Below are positions 1 to 10,285 of a stretch of DNA of 64,000 bases, piece by piece. Location of the stretch: NCBI GenBank assembly GCA_946800325.1, contig OX326957.1, positions 49,347,307-49,411,306 of the forward strand, written 5' to 3'. The notes below the pieces were generated by a model. It was not told where the DNA came from, searched no databases, and saw only the letters and a program-made list of their open reading frames with translations. Both the position numbers and the translations under genes were made by a program. Within the stretch, counting starts at the first letter, position 1. Each line of letters begins with the position of its first letter. The DNA is from Luzula sylvatica. Its lineage: Eukaryota > Streptophyta > Magnoliopsida > Poales > Juncaceae.

Positions 1-595
1 TAAATGATTGGTTTTGCGATTTTGTAAATTTCTTGGACTAATTTTCCCTAAATCTGCTTAAGAAGTTCGTCATCTAAAATTATATTTTGCTTTATTACGA
101 GTGTTGTTGATTTTTGAAAGTTTCTAGTGTTTTGTTGTTACCTTCACATTTATTGCACAAAGCAATGCTCATGTTCAATACTAGAAATCTTTTATTTTTG
201 TGCTATAGTTTTGCTCGATTTTAATACTAGAAATATTATAAATATTCGAGATTATAAGAGCATAACAATTTCTTTGTCTGGCGAGGAGTAGTGCGTGCTC
301 TTGGGAGTAACCTACCCAAGAGCTCTCGGAAGTCATCAGCATGTTATCTCGGCAAAATATATTATAAAAAACAAATATTTAAAATACAAAAAATATTATA
401 AAAAACAAATATTTAAAATATTTTATTTATGTTTTGAGATTATTGTGCTTGATTAATTAGTTAAATAAATTCGACAATGAAAATTGATTCGTACTTATAC
501 TTAAAAAGTAATATTTTTTTGTGTACAATTTTTTTTCATTTATAAGATAAATTACTTTTAAATATATCATTTTCTAAACTATGATTTTTTTTAAT
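1..595. other. AT-rich spacer, no gene seen
   Basis: No coding region is recognisable. Two small structures stand out. A possible hairpin near 300-335 pairs CTCTTGGG with CCCAAGAG. A short direct duplication at about 358-420 repeats the words ATATTATAAAAAAC and AAATATTTAAAATA. Confidence 0.6.
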
Positions 596-670
596 AGGCA
601 TACATTTAAAAAAAAAAGCACTATGATTATTTTATAAAAGACATCTGTTTTGTTTTTTAAATGTATGCCT
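596..670. repeat. 75-bp perfect-stem hairpin
   Basis: AGGCATACATTTAAAAAA at 596-613 is matched by its exact reverse complement ending at 670, giving an 18-bp stem with a loop of about 37 bases. It could be a minimal foldback transposon or a decayed MITE. No gene is next to it. The interval 671-940 shows nothing recognisable. Confidence 0.7.
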
Positions 671-940
671 CTCAACCAATAATGATTGACACTTAGATTT
701 TGCATCTAGATTTGCACATACAAATATATGTGGCAAGTCATAGTGCAATCATGTCAAACTTCAAAATGGAAACAAAATTCAATTTAAGTTTGACTGCCAC
801 GAATGTTTCTCAATGCTGATATAGATGTGAAATATAAATGTCTATTATTATTGCCTATCAATAGCCATATAATATTTTTTGTGCCCCCCTAGTATTATAT
901 ACTTTTTTCGGAAATTCCAGAATTGAACTATACATGTATC

Positions 941-1516
941 CAATGTTACAGATATCACATATCGGTTAAAGATCGGTCAGTCACCGATAAGAGATATAAC
1001 CGACATAGCGGATCCATAATGAAATATATCAGTGGCGGTTATGTACTTTTTATTATTAATATATTAAATTGATTACTATAACATTAATTTATATTAAGTT
1101 TTTTAAACTAATTTAAATTTTACATGATTAATAATCAAAATTCAACAATACAACATAAATTTCAAGTTAAACTAAAGATACATTTAAAATTATAACATAA
1201 AATTCATAAATAATACAATAAACTAAACCACAAAATCGTGTTCAACTATCGGTGTAGATGCGGAAGAAATAAAAAGAATTGGGCCAAAAATATTAATAAA
1301 ATTATTGTTAAAAGATGGGCAAGTCCAAAATAATATTCAAAATATATTATATTTTAAATCCAAATCGGTTCAAACCGGTCCAATATCGGCCCATATCGGT
1401 CCATGTATCGGTCGACCGATTTACTCAACCGATACGGGACATATCGTAACGGAGGGACACTGATTAGAAATATGAAACCGACATACCGGTCAATATCAGT
1501 GATATTTAGAACACTG
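941..1516. mobile_element. Non-autonomous hAT-type element with ATCGGT word arrays
   Basis: The element starts CAATGTTACAGATATCA and ends with the inverted counterpart TGATATTTAGAACACTG. It is flanked by a perfect 8-bp target duplication, CATGTATC, at 933-940 and 1517-1524. Eight-base duplications and CA(A/G)TGTT termini are typical of hAT transposons. Both subterminal regions (about 960-1035 and 1370-1500) are rich in ATCGGT and its complement ACCGAT, while the middle is AT-rich. There is no transposase, so it would need one supplied in trans. Confidence 0.85.
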
Positions 1517-2370
1517 CATGTATCTGATATGTATCAAAGGTTTTAGGGTTTAGGGTATATACACAATCTGTTGTAATATGTTAAAATCTGGCCAAATTGA
1601 TTAAGGGGCATCTTTGAAAATTGATGCTCAATTAATGCTAAATCGGATTTCTTATAATTTCAGGAGATTGTTCGTAATTTCTAATTATATGTAATTTCAT
1701 GGTTTCTTTGTAATTTGAGGGGCTTCTTCGTAATTATTGTTTTTGTACCAAATTAATTTATGATACCAGTATGATGCATAAATGTGGTCATATGGTACCT
1801 ATAGGCTGGAGACATTTTGTACCAACGTGGTCCGCACGCCGAAATTAGGGGGTACAGTACCATATTTCACAATGTTCAGAATGCTTGAAACCGCTCACGA
1901 TTTTATCAAGAAGTGGCACAAATGGTGTCGAGATTGATCATGCGCTTGCAATTTACAGCATATGGTATTAATTCTTTTATTCCAATTAAGAGAGGTGAAT
2001 TCTATTTCAATCCAAATAATATTTCAATTATTAATCCTGCTAATACATTTTATAGACAATTTTCTCAAATCTAACGATGCCACGTCATTTTCCTATCTCG
2101 CGCGGACTTAAAAAAACACGTTTAACCAATGATTAATAATTTCATGTCCCTTCCTCGCGTATTATCTCCAACTTTCGCGCCTTCTAAATTTTTTTTCCCT
2201 TATCCACGTACGGAACAGAGTAACCATGCCCTCTACTGTTTGAAAAAAGTCTCTTCGTTTCTTCTCTTCTTCCGGCGGCTCCGAGCTAAGATAGTTCCGT
2301 TTCTCTTCCTTTCTGTCCTTCTGAATCTGGCGGCTGCAGAAGACTGAATTTTTTCACCTTCTTGTCCACG
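1517..2370. other. Spacer, possible promoter/leader sequence near its end
   Basis: No gene is recognised. From about 2090 the composition changes from AT-rich to a C/T-rich stretch (2150-2390) resembling a plant 5' untranslated region, with several short open frames that do not match a known family. It leads into the possible first exon at 2395. Confidence 0.4.
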
Positions 2371-2394
2371 TTCAATTTTTGTTCTAGGGTTTAC

Positions 2395-2507
2395 ATGGGT
2401 TTACGTGCGACTTCGGAGGACGAGATGGGCGGCGACGGTAGCGGCTGCATGGTCCAGTGTGCTATCGGTGGTTCTTACTGCTTCGCCTCCCCTGATGGTC
2501 CTCTCTG
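2395..2507 (+). pseudogene. Possible orphan first exon, unrecognised
   Basis: An open stretch starting ATGGGTTTACGTGC encodes a short Gly/Cys-rich peptide (MGLRATSEDEMGGDGSG..., later CAIGGSYCFASPDGP). It ends at a good donor site, CTCTG|GTACGT. Preceded by a leader-like C/T-rich region, it looks like the 5' exon of a spliced gene. The downstream exons at 2830-4230 come from several unrelated genes, so this is probably part of the same chimeric relic. I do not recognise the family. Confidence 0.3.
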
Positions 2508-2832
2508 GTACGTTATTCTCATCACTCATAGTCATTTCTCATGTTTTTTTGAATGATTCAATTGAGATTTGTATGTAAACGTGTTATTCAATTTGCTAAT
2601 TATTCGACACGAAATAGTATTGAGTAATATGTCATTGTGCAGCAAATTATGTTCTGAAAATTGATGTAATCAATATTTGAACAAGAAAGTAATTGTGTTG
2701 GTACCAGAAAATAACACATCTGGTACCAATATGGTCCGACGTTATAAGTGCACTTTATATTGATCAATTTAATCAATTTATTTTATGATCTTAATGATTT
2801 TACTGATATACTTTTTTGGGGATTTATTTGCA

Positions 2833-2892
2833 GTTACAAATTGAATATGATAGATTCATTCGCACAGCAGATCCCAAGCACGAAGCAATTGT
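2833..2892 (+). pseudogene. Exon fragment of organellar methionyl-tRNA synthetase
   Basis: After a TTTGCAG acceptor the frame reads YDRFIRTADPKHEAIV and runs into an AGTAAGT donor. This matches the conserved segment of plant organelle-type methionyl-tRNA synthetase (YDKFIRTTDPKHEAIV class), which charges tRNA-Met in chloroplasts and mitochondria. Only this one exon is present. It has no catalytic HIGH or KMSKS motifs and cannot be functional. It lies directly upstream of SEC8 exon fragments, so the locus is a chimera. Confidence 0.65.
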
Positions 2893-2972
2893 CAGTAAGT
2901 TTTGAATTATTTAATGTTGTTTCATTAATAATATTAAATATTAATTGAACTTCGATTTTGTTTGTTTATTTA

Positions 2973-3440
2973 GGAGAATTTAATCCATGACGATTAGAAA
3001 TTAATTTTATTAGCATCGATAAGCAATTCGTCAGAATACTTGGCTGATTGGATTGAAAGGTACAAACAAAAAAATAGCAAATTTATACTGAATTACAAAA
3101 ATTAGATTCCATATTTTTGCAATAAAATAAATCGCAGGCTTGAAAATGCGTTTATAAGCCCAAGCAACATGGAGAGCCACAAAGCTCATCACCACAGAAG
3201 ATCTTCGAGTGCGGTACCGGAAAGTCTCGTGACTTTATCTGATGAGTATCGCAAATTAGCAATTGATTGTCTCAAAGTCCTTCGACTCGAAATGCAACTA
3301 GAGACCATTTTTCCACATACAGGTCCATTTTCTTTTCATTATTCTCTTTTAAGGCCAAATTTGAAGTTAATTTTAAATTTTAAAATATTTGTTAATTTTA
3401 TGACATTGACAAACAGAAATTTTATTAAATGATTTTATTA
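2973..3440 (+). pseudogene. SEC8 (exocyst) gene fragment, copy 1, two exons with intron
   Basis: SEC8 is a subunit of the exocyst, which tethers secretory vesicles to the plasma membrane. Exon A (2973-3060) reads KLILLASIS...EYLADWIER in the family pattern, but an in-frame TAG interrupts it just before KLILL. An intron follows (about 3061-3137, GTACAA...CGCAG). Exon B holds SDEYRKLAIDCLKVLRLEMQ, matching the conserved SEC8 C-terminal region. One extra T in the run near 3312, compared with the second copy, shifts the frame before the donor. The next intron is partly retained. A SEC8 protein is about 1,000 residues and this covers under 10%. The retained introns argue against a retrocopy. Confidence 0.8.
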
Positions 3441-3954
3441 AATAATCGTATTCAAGATTTTTGTGAGGGAAAGATCAATATTCTAGATTTTTTGAAGGAT
3501 AAATACGTAAATTCCCCTCTTTATGTTTTTCAGGGATATAAATGATATTTTATGATTTCGAGTGGCCCAAAAGAAAATTTATACAAAAATTTAAACAATA
3601 AATACACTGTCGACAACGACGACATCAACGGAGGTGCTTCTGACGAGAATATCGACGAGATTGAGAGCGTGTTCTCCGCAATTTGGTTGCGAAATTAACT
3701 GATTTCCCATTTATACCCCTATCGATTCCGCTAAATTCGGGTCCAGAATAACCTATTTTTTATTATTCTTATTATTATTAAATATGAAATTAAATATGCA
3801 ATCAAAATCGTACCACTTTTTTTTTTGTGCTTCGGCAATTACGTCAAGAACGAGAGTGGTTTCCCCAGGTGCGTCGGGGCCGCATATTTCAACTACTTTA
3901 CCCTGTCAGAAGGGTAAAATGGTATTTTGTATTTAATTACAAAATTTATTAATA
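3441..3954. other. Spacer between SEC8 fragments
   Basis: No gene is identified. A short acidic open stretch at about 3606-3699 reads [19 protein letters not shown] and stops at TAA. It matches nothing I know and may be another captured scrap. Around 3470-3550 lies a word mixture (GGATAAATACGTAAATT) resembling the foldback repeats at 31580-32435. Confidence 0.4.
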
Positions 3955-4163
3955 AATTTTGATGAGTATCGCAAATTAGAAATTGATTGTCTCAAAGTCC
4001 TTCGACTCGAAATGCATCTAGTTCTAGAGACCATTTTCCACATGCAGGTCCGTTTTTCTTTCATTATTCTCTTTAGCCCAAATTTGAATTTAATTTTAAA
4101 ATTTAATTTTTTTTAATTTTTTAATGCGGGAAATGGCAAATAGAGAGTATTTGGAAGATCAAG
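3955..4163 (+). pseudogene. SEC8 (exocyst) gene fragment, copy 2
   Basis: This is a second, diverged copy of the same SEC8 exon. DEYRKLEIDCLKVLRLEM is followed by a 6-bp insertion, then ETIFHMQ and a GT donor at about 4049. The intron resembles that of copy 1. After it comes the next SEC8 exon, reading REMANREYLEDQDADSP in the family pattern. At about 4163 the SEC8 sequence stops abruptly and a different gene begins with no intron between them, so a junction point is visible here. Confidence 0.8.
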
Positions 4164-4230
4164 ATGCTGACTCGCCCTTCAGTAATAGTGATTGGTGCGG
4201 GGATTTCTGGAATCACTGCGGCTTCGAAAG
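4164..4230 (+). pseudogene. First-exon fragment of a polyamine-oxidase-like FAD protein
   Basis: From an ATG the frame reads MLTRPSVIVIGAGISGITAA and ends at AAAG|GTAGAT, a plausible donor. VIVIGAGISGI is the N-terminal FAD-binding GxGxxG motif in the form seen in plant polyamine oxidases and related amine oxidases. No downstream exon is recognisable, so it is a fragment. It is fused directly to the SEC8 exon piece upstream, in another frame. Any FAD-dependent amine oxidase or monooxygenase could be the source; polyamine oxidase is the best guess. Confidence 0.6.
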
Positions 4231-5629
4231 GTAGATTTATGATATTTTGAATATATTCTTTGAAATATGTTAGATTGATTATTCAAAATTTTCAGCAAAA
4301 TTTGAGTTTTTTATTCAATTTCAGCTATATAGAGAGTACTTTTTAATTTTCAATATTTTAGAGGTTTTTTGTGGGTAATTTTCTGCTTTTTTCCAGAAAT
4401 TTAAGGTTTGTTTTCTTTAAAATAAGGAATTTTGGTGTATTTTTTTTCAAAAAATCTGAAATTTCGGGTAAGTATGGTCATTTTAAATTATTTGAGGGGG
4501 TTTGTCAAAAAAATTCGAATTGAAAGTTTTTATTTATTTTGGGGTTTATATTTTACAAAAATTAGGGTTATCTTCTTAATAATTTGATGAATTTTTACAA
4601 TTTTGGACAATTTTGTGATTTATCGAATTTGAGCAATATTTGGGTTTTTAGTTTCAAAAATTGACCAATATTCCTTTCTTCTTCTACTAATTTTCGTAAA
4701 TTTAAGGATGGATTGTTCATTTTTTGCATTTTTGGATTTTTTTTCTTATTTTTCGTCTTTTTGTGAAATTTAATTTTTTGTTTTTAAATTTCAGCATTTT
4801 TATTTAAAGCTTTTTTCCCAAAATTTTTGCCTTTCTTTTCTTTCTTTTTCTGATAAAAAACATGAAACTATTAGTGAATGTTGACAATTTTAAACTACTT
4901 GTAGGTAATTATATTTTAGAGAATTTCTTATATTATCAGATTTTACAATGGTTATATTTCAGATTTTTTAAGGACTCTAATTGATATTTTTAGGTTTTGT
5001 ATGCATTTTAGTATTTTTTATAATATAGAGGGTCTATTTGATATTATAAATTTTTGCAAGGGTATTGTTGATATTTTAAAGTTCCAGGGGTTTGTTTTTG
5101 ATACTTTCAATTCTTATAAAGATTTTTTTTTAATTTTCTGATTTTACATGGGCATATTTGTTATTTGCAAGTTTTCTATGGGTATTTTTGAAATTTGTAC
5201 ATTATAGATTATTTTTTTTTATATTATCAGATTTTATGAGAGTGTTTATTATTTTGTTCAGATTCAGAGTGATTTTTTAATTTTGCACGAGTATTTTTGA
5301 TATTTATGAATTATAGAGAATTATATTTATATTCTTGAGATTTAACAAGAGTATAATTGGTATTTACATATTGCAGAGAGTGTTCTTGATATTTTCAAAT
5401 TGCTAAAGGGTTTATATGATGTTTTCAGGTTTTTTTAGAAATATCATATTTATCCGGTTCCAATATAATTAAATTGGTTGCAGATGAAACAAAAGAGTGC
5501 CTCGAATGTTTTAAAGATATCATGATGACATGCTGACCCTAATTTTTTAATTTGAGGGTGTGTTTTTAGTTAGATTAATTTTCTGGGACTGTATTCTAAT
5601 TTTTTGCATGTGAATGTTTTAATTTTCTA
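4231..5629. other. T-rich degenerate-repeat spacer
   Basis: This is a long T-rich stretch built from loosely repeated words such as GGGTATTTTTGATATTT and GATTTTAC...GGGTAT. It may be decayed intron or satellite-like sequence. One possible splice acceptor occurs near 5485 (GGTTGCAG followed by an open DETKECLECFKDIMM), with no family match. Confidence 0.4.
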
Positions 5630-6642
5630 ATTTGGTTAACCTACCCTTACAAATGGTCTCAAAACTTTCCTAATGCCACCCAAATAGCTATAACAAACCC
5701 TACTTCTGATCATTGTCCAATATTGCTGAATAATATTGAAGCAAATGAGATTGTAGTAACTCACTTAAATGCCAGTGTGGCAGAAGATTTTCTAGAGTTG
5801 AACAAAAAATTGATGGGGCTAGGAATAAAGTTGAGAAGATGGAATAATAATAAAAAGAAAAATTCTAAATTTTATTTTGAAAATTGTACTTTGATACTAG
5901 AATGGCTAGTAAAAAAAGAGAATTACGTAGCCTTTCAGCATTGGAATTGTGGCTAAGAAGTATAATTAAAAGTAGAATGGAGGACCTAACTATGCAAAAG
6001 CATGAATATTGGAAAATTAGGGCATAACATAGATGGATGAAAGAGGGTGATGCCAACACCAATTTTTTTCCATAATTATGCAATTGTGAAAAAAAACAGA
6101 TTAATGATCTCGACCATATGGAACCCTGACGTTAAGGAGAATGTCACTGATCATCAATCCAAAGCTAGAGTATTATTCAATTTTTATAAGGATCTAATGG
6201 GAAAAAGACAGAAATTATGAAAGAAAATCCAGTGATAAGATTAGCTAGTATCTTTGATAACCAAAGAACTTTTTTGAGTGAATTGAATGATGATATAAAA
6301 ATTGAGGAATTAGATGATGTCATAAAAAAATGGAAAAAGGGTAAATCCTCGGGACCAGATGGTCTAAATGGGGATTTTTTCAAAAAATATTGGCATTTAA
6401 TGAGGGAAGAAATATTTAACCTAATTAGTAATCAGGAAATTAAGGAAGGTTTAGGAGGTTTTGAGATCTCATATATCACCTTGATTCCAAAAAAGGATAA
6501 CTCAATCTTGGCAAATGATTATAGGCCTATTAGTTTAATCTCTGGAATTCAGAAATTAATATCTAAGACATTAGCTAATAGACTCAAAAAGGTAATTAAT
6601 GATTTGATTCTCCCTAATCAATTAGGTTTTTTTGCAGAATAG
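5630..6642 (+). mobile_element. LINE (non-LTR) retrotransposon fragment: endonuclease end and start of reverse transcriptase
   Basis: The 5' part keeps the end of the AP-endonuclease domain (WSQNFPNATQ...SDHCPILL). The middle is frameshifted and carries stops. The 3' part (6217-6642) is an open piece of reverse transcriptase with KWKKGKSSGPDGLNGDFFKK, YITLIPKKDN and DYRPISLISGIQKLISK. It stops at TAG after LPNQLGF, before the catalytic YADD box. L1-type plant LINEs carry endonuclease, RT and a C-terminal zinc region; most is missing, so this is dead. Confidence 0.85.
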
Positions 6643-7118
6643 GGAGATAGGATTAAGTATTTTTGTGTACTTATAGAAAGTTGTAATTGTTATGAGAATT
6701 GTTAATTATTTTTGTGTACTTGATAGTTCATAGTTGAAGAAAGTGTTGTAATTGTTTTGAGCATTGTTAAAAAGTATTTTTGTGTACTTAATATTTCATA
6801 ATAAAGAATTTATAATAAACAATATTTTTTATATAATTATTGAATATAAATTTTATAGTTTCATAGTTTTTTGTTCTCCCAAGTTTTTGTACAGCATAAC
6901 AAAATACCAAGTAATATATATAGCAAATTTTATGTACAACGCGTTTATAGTTTCATTTAATTCAAATTCAGTTTCAAAGTTCAATTCATAACGACAATAC
7001 AATTCCATGTATATCACAAATATCATAATAAATTAAACCACACACGTGTTCTTTTTGTATTGCATTCGAGGTCGTGTTTTTTTCTTTCCTCGTTCCCTAT
7101 ACATTAAGAATGATATCA
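6643..7118. other. AT-rich spacer
   Basis: No gene is seen. Between about 6650 and 6800 the phrase TTTTTGTGTACTT recurs three times with similar flanks (AGTTGTAATTGTT, GAGCATTGTTAA), a short degenerate direct repeat. Confidence 0.5.
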
Positions 7119-7235
7119 TATTAGGAGAATACTCGCGTTACGCGATGAGGATGTTAATTATATTTTTTTTATTCCAATACAAAATATATGTTTGGATGAT
7201 AATATTGATAATATCATTTCAAAATATATGTTTGG

Positions 7236-7775
7236 TTAATTCCCTTCAGTGGCATCAGAACAAGCGCTGAGATTCGAGGGTCGAATCATAGTCGTATAAA
7301 ATTTATACGCACGGGTTTCCAAAAGTTGCACCCGTTTGCATGAAAATTGGTGATTGATTTGAATTTCGATTAAAATCACAAGTAAATTCACTAGAGATCA
7401 GTCATAAGATGATTGAGAGTCTCTAGGGATGATCGTGAAATAGTTTGATGATCGGTCGTTTTCGAAACGATGAAAAACGGACTTGGAATCAGGAATTACT
7501 GGCAAACAGTGTGTTGTGCGTCATGACGCACGGACTGGTGCGTCGCGACACATGCCACGGGTCTGCGAAGACGCCATGGTGCGTCATGACGGAGTACTGT
7601 ACAAAAGTTGTCATGTAGGTGCGTCATGACGGTGGAAACACGCGTCATCACGCCAGGGTCTCTGGAGATTTTGGGTGTTCATCCGTCGTGACGAACGATA
7701 AGGTGCATCAAGGCGGACTGTACAAAATTATGTGTAAAGGGTTACACGAGATGGTGCGTCATGACGATAATGCCC
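7236..7775 (+). mobile_element. LTR-element fragment: LTR end, primer-binding site and palindrome-rich leader
   Basis: TTAATTCCCTTCA (LTR end) is followed by TGGCATCAGAAC at 7250-7261, a variant of the initiator-Met tRNA primer-binding site, and then GCGCTGAGATTCGAGGG. About 240 bp downstream of this site closely parallels 48336-48560. The leader then carries GTGCGTCATGACGCAC-type palindromes (7518-7770). No gag or pol gene is present. The piece is cut off by the MITE at 7808. Confidence 0.75.
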
Positions 7776-7807
7776 CTGGTTCCCAGAATAATTTAGTCCA
7801 TATATAT

Positions 7808-8286
7808 GGGATATGATCAATGACCAACACTCTTATTTGGCCGTATAAATATGATCTATATCATCTAGATATGATGTAGAATAAATTTTTGTACAATTTT
7901 TTTTTTCTATCTACCAAAATTGATAATATATTTTCACAATCGTCCATTTCGATAATTTTTTAGATATCCATGAAGGAAAACTCGAAATTTTGTTTCATCC
8001 AAAGCCTATCTATATGATTTAGATTAAATCCAAAGCAAAAAATTCAAATTTCAAAATTTAGTTAATCATGATTCATGTTGTAAGTATTTTCGACCGTTAA
8101 ATTTTTTGAAGTATTGTGATGAGTACGATACAATTTTTTTTTTCGTGAAATTGAATCTAGAACATTCTCAAATGATATAAATCATATACATACGGTTAAA
8201 ATTCGATTATAATATTTATATTTAGTGTAATAAGTGTTGTTGGCCGACGTTGGCCAAACAAGAGTATTGGTCATTGATCCTATCCC

Positions 8287-8289
<3 letters not shown>
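7808..8289. mobile_element. Micron-like MITE, copy 1 (partly deleted)
   Basis: The ends match GGGATATGATCAATGACCAA...TTGGTCATTGATCCTATCCC in inverted orientation. About 60 bp present in the right arm is missing from the left arm. The inner sequence is homologous to the MITE at 8330-8870 (CAATCGTCCATTTCGATA versus CAACCGTCTATTTCGATA). Both sides abut ATATAT runs. It has no coding capacity. Confidence 0.75.

Positions 8290-8330
<41 letters not shown>
8289..8330. repeat. (AT)n microsatellite between two MITEs
   Basis: This is an uninterrupted AT dinucleotide run of about 40 bp lying exactly between the inner ends of the two related MITEs. Confidence 0.95.
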
Positions 8331-8333
<3 letters not shown>

Positions 8334-8868
8334 TAGGTTCAATGGCCAACACTCTTGTTTGGCCAACTCGGCCAACAATGTTTATTTCTCAAATTATATA
8401 AATGAAAATTAAATTTTAACCGTATAGATGTAATCTATATCATTTAGATATGTTGTAGAACAAATTTTGTTTCGTTTGCATTTTTCTATCTAACAAAATC
8501 GATAAGCTATTTTCACAACCGTCTATTTCGATATTTTTTTGGATTTCGATGAAAGAAAAGTCGAAACATCGTAAAAATTAATCTAAAGTCTATCTATATA
8601 ATTTAAATTAAATCCAATGAAAAAAATTCGAATTTTAAAATTGATTTCATGATGAATCATGTCGTAAATATTGTCATCCGTCAATATCTTTACGTATCAT
8701 GATGGAGAAGACAAAAATATTTATTTTTCATGAAATTAAATCTATAACATTCTCAAATGATGTAGATCACATCTATGCGGTTGGATTTTTATTTTCATGT
8801 ATATATTATGAGAAATAAACGTTGTTGGCCGAATTGGCCAAACAAGGGTGTTGGCCATTGAACCTAGC

Positions 8869-8870
<2 letters not shown>
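8330..8870. mobile_element. Micron-like MITE, copy 2 (intact termini)
   Basis: It begins GGCTAGGTTCAATGGCCAAC and ends with the reverse complement, GTTGGCCATTGAACCTAGCC. The inverted repeats extend for about 120 bp with mismatches. It is flanked directly by (AT)n on both sides, as is its relative at 7808-8289. Rice Micron elements are known to sit inside TA microsatellites in this way; assignment to that group is inferred from layout alone. Confidence 0.8.
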
Positions 8871-8927
<57 letters not shown>

Positions 8928-8945
8928 GTGTGTGTGTGTGTGTGT
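8871..8945. repeat. (AT)n-(TG)n compound microsatellite
   Basis: About 54 bp of AT dinucleotides is followed by about 20 bp of TG dinucleotides, directly adjoining the MITE end. An open frame through it is a low-complexity artefact. Confidence 0.95.
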
Positions 8946-9596
8946 TTATCATAACATTAGATTATGATATGTGGCAAAATGAGTATTTAATATTATTTTT
9001 TTGAAAAATAATAGAAATAAAAAAAAGTTTATCCATCGAAACGATTTCTTAAATTTATAAACGCTTATAAAATAATAATGTTATTTTTAAAAATATAAAA
9101 TTAAAAAAAAATCATATGACATAAAATAATTTAAATTTATGTCATGCTAAATTAATTTTTTATTTTATTTATTATATTACTTTCACTATTAATTTTGATA
9201 TTATTTATAATTTTCATTGCATTTTGAATCAATAACAAATTATTTGGACTATATAATTAATGATATGTTACTACGTATGTTGTATGATTTATTATTTTTT
9301 ACATTTGATATTATATGAAATATTGTGAACAACAATGATATAAAATCATGTTATACCTCATATATTATTATTATACAATCAAATTTATATAAGTGTTATT
9401 ATTTGATTAAGAAAATAAAATTTGTTGTCATCATAATGTAAAATAATTGAAAAACATATATATAATCCTAGACAAATTAATTCAAATAATTATATTATGA
9501 AATGATATTATCAATATGATAATATTTATATGTACTTTATATTACAATAAAAAACATAATTAATATCCTCGCCGCGTAGCGCGAGTATTCTCCTAA

Positions 9597-10187
9597 TTAT
9601 TATTAAATTCTTAGATATTAATATTATATTAAAATATAGTATAATTTATTTATATATTAAAATAAGTATTAATATTAATTAATTTATATATTAAAATAGT
9701 ATTCATTAATATGAATTTATTTATATATTCTTAGTACATTCATTTTATTTGTTTATTATTGTGTCTCGTTACACGATATGCTACAAATATTATGCAACGC
9801 TGAATCTCGCTAATTATTGTGACTCGTTACACGATTAGCAGCGAAACTAATAAAACATAAAATATAGTATAATAGTATAATTTGTCTAGGAGTAGAAATT
9901 TTCCTTCATTTTTAACTCTAGTCGTAAGTTTCGCTGTTTCATTTTTTCTTAGTTCATCCGAAGTCCAAACTAGCCCTTTTATTGGAGATTCCTTTTTTAA
10001 TTCGAAGAAACTTTTTTAGATACTATGTTTTTTATTTTTGCACTACTATGGTGTCACTACAATTTGTTTTTTTTTGAAAAAGCACTACAATTTGTTTTTA
10101 TTTATAATAAATGGAGAAGAGTTGTGTGACTACAATTTGTCTATTAAGTAAGTTCAATATTTTCATATGAATTTCGATATTATGATT
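9597..10187. other. AT-rich spacer
   Basis: No gene is recognised. A phrase containing TCGTTACACGAT occurs twice (about 9767 and 9825), a small local duplication. Confidence 0.5.
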
Positions 10188-10285
10188 CGAAGTGACCTTA
10201 ATTTGGTGGTTAAATTATTTGGGTTGCCGTATAAACAAGACCAGAAGCAAGGTCATCTCTGCATTCCGAGTCAAAATTGGTTAGA
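10188..10285. repeat. Dispersed P450-upstream repeat, copy 1
   Basis: The sequence contains GTGACCTTAATTTGGTGGTT and GGGTTGCCGTATAAACAAG, followed by AGCAAGGTCATC and GAGTCAAAA. Related copies are at 19011, 20217 and 27001. Three of the four lie upstream of a P450 gene, so it is probably part of the duplicated unit, although a short dispersed transposon is possible. Confidence 0.75.

Larger units (their letters stand above)
7119..9596. mobile_element. Inverted-repeat pair bounding a composite transposon region
   Basis: AGGAGAATACTCGCG at 7119 and its complement CGCGAGTATTCTCCT ending near 9594 are the outer ends of inverted repeats of roughly 110 bp. The inner parts also match (GATATTGATAATATCATTTC-type words on both sides). 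The CTCGC...GCGAG hairpin followed by CTCCTAA|T, seen outward at both ends, resembles Helitron 3' ends. Flanking TA/TTA would also fit a TIR element. An LTR-element piece (7236-7775) and two MITEs (7808-8870) lie inside. Confidence 0.45.

Noticed and set aside
2973..4163. A functional SEC8 gene
   Set aside because: Only a few exons are present, with an in-frame stop, frameshift, a duplicate exon and fusion to another gene's exon.
7269..7300. GGGTCGAATC resembling a tRNA B box
   Set aside because: It is part of a retroelement leader next to a primer-binding site and repeated at 48360. No tRNA fold or A box surrounds it.
8822..9004. Short open frame through the TA/TG microsatellite
   Set aside because: Dinucleotide repeats give an Ile-Tyr and Cys-Val run; this is not a gene.
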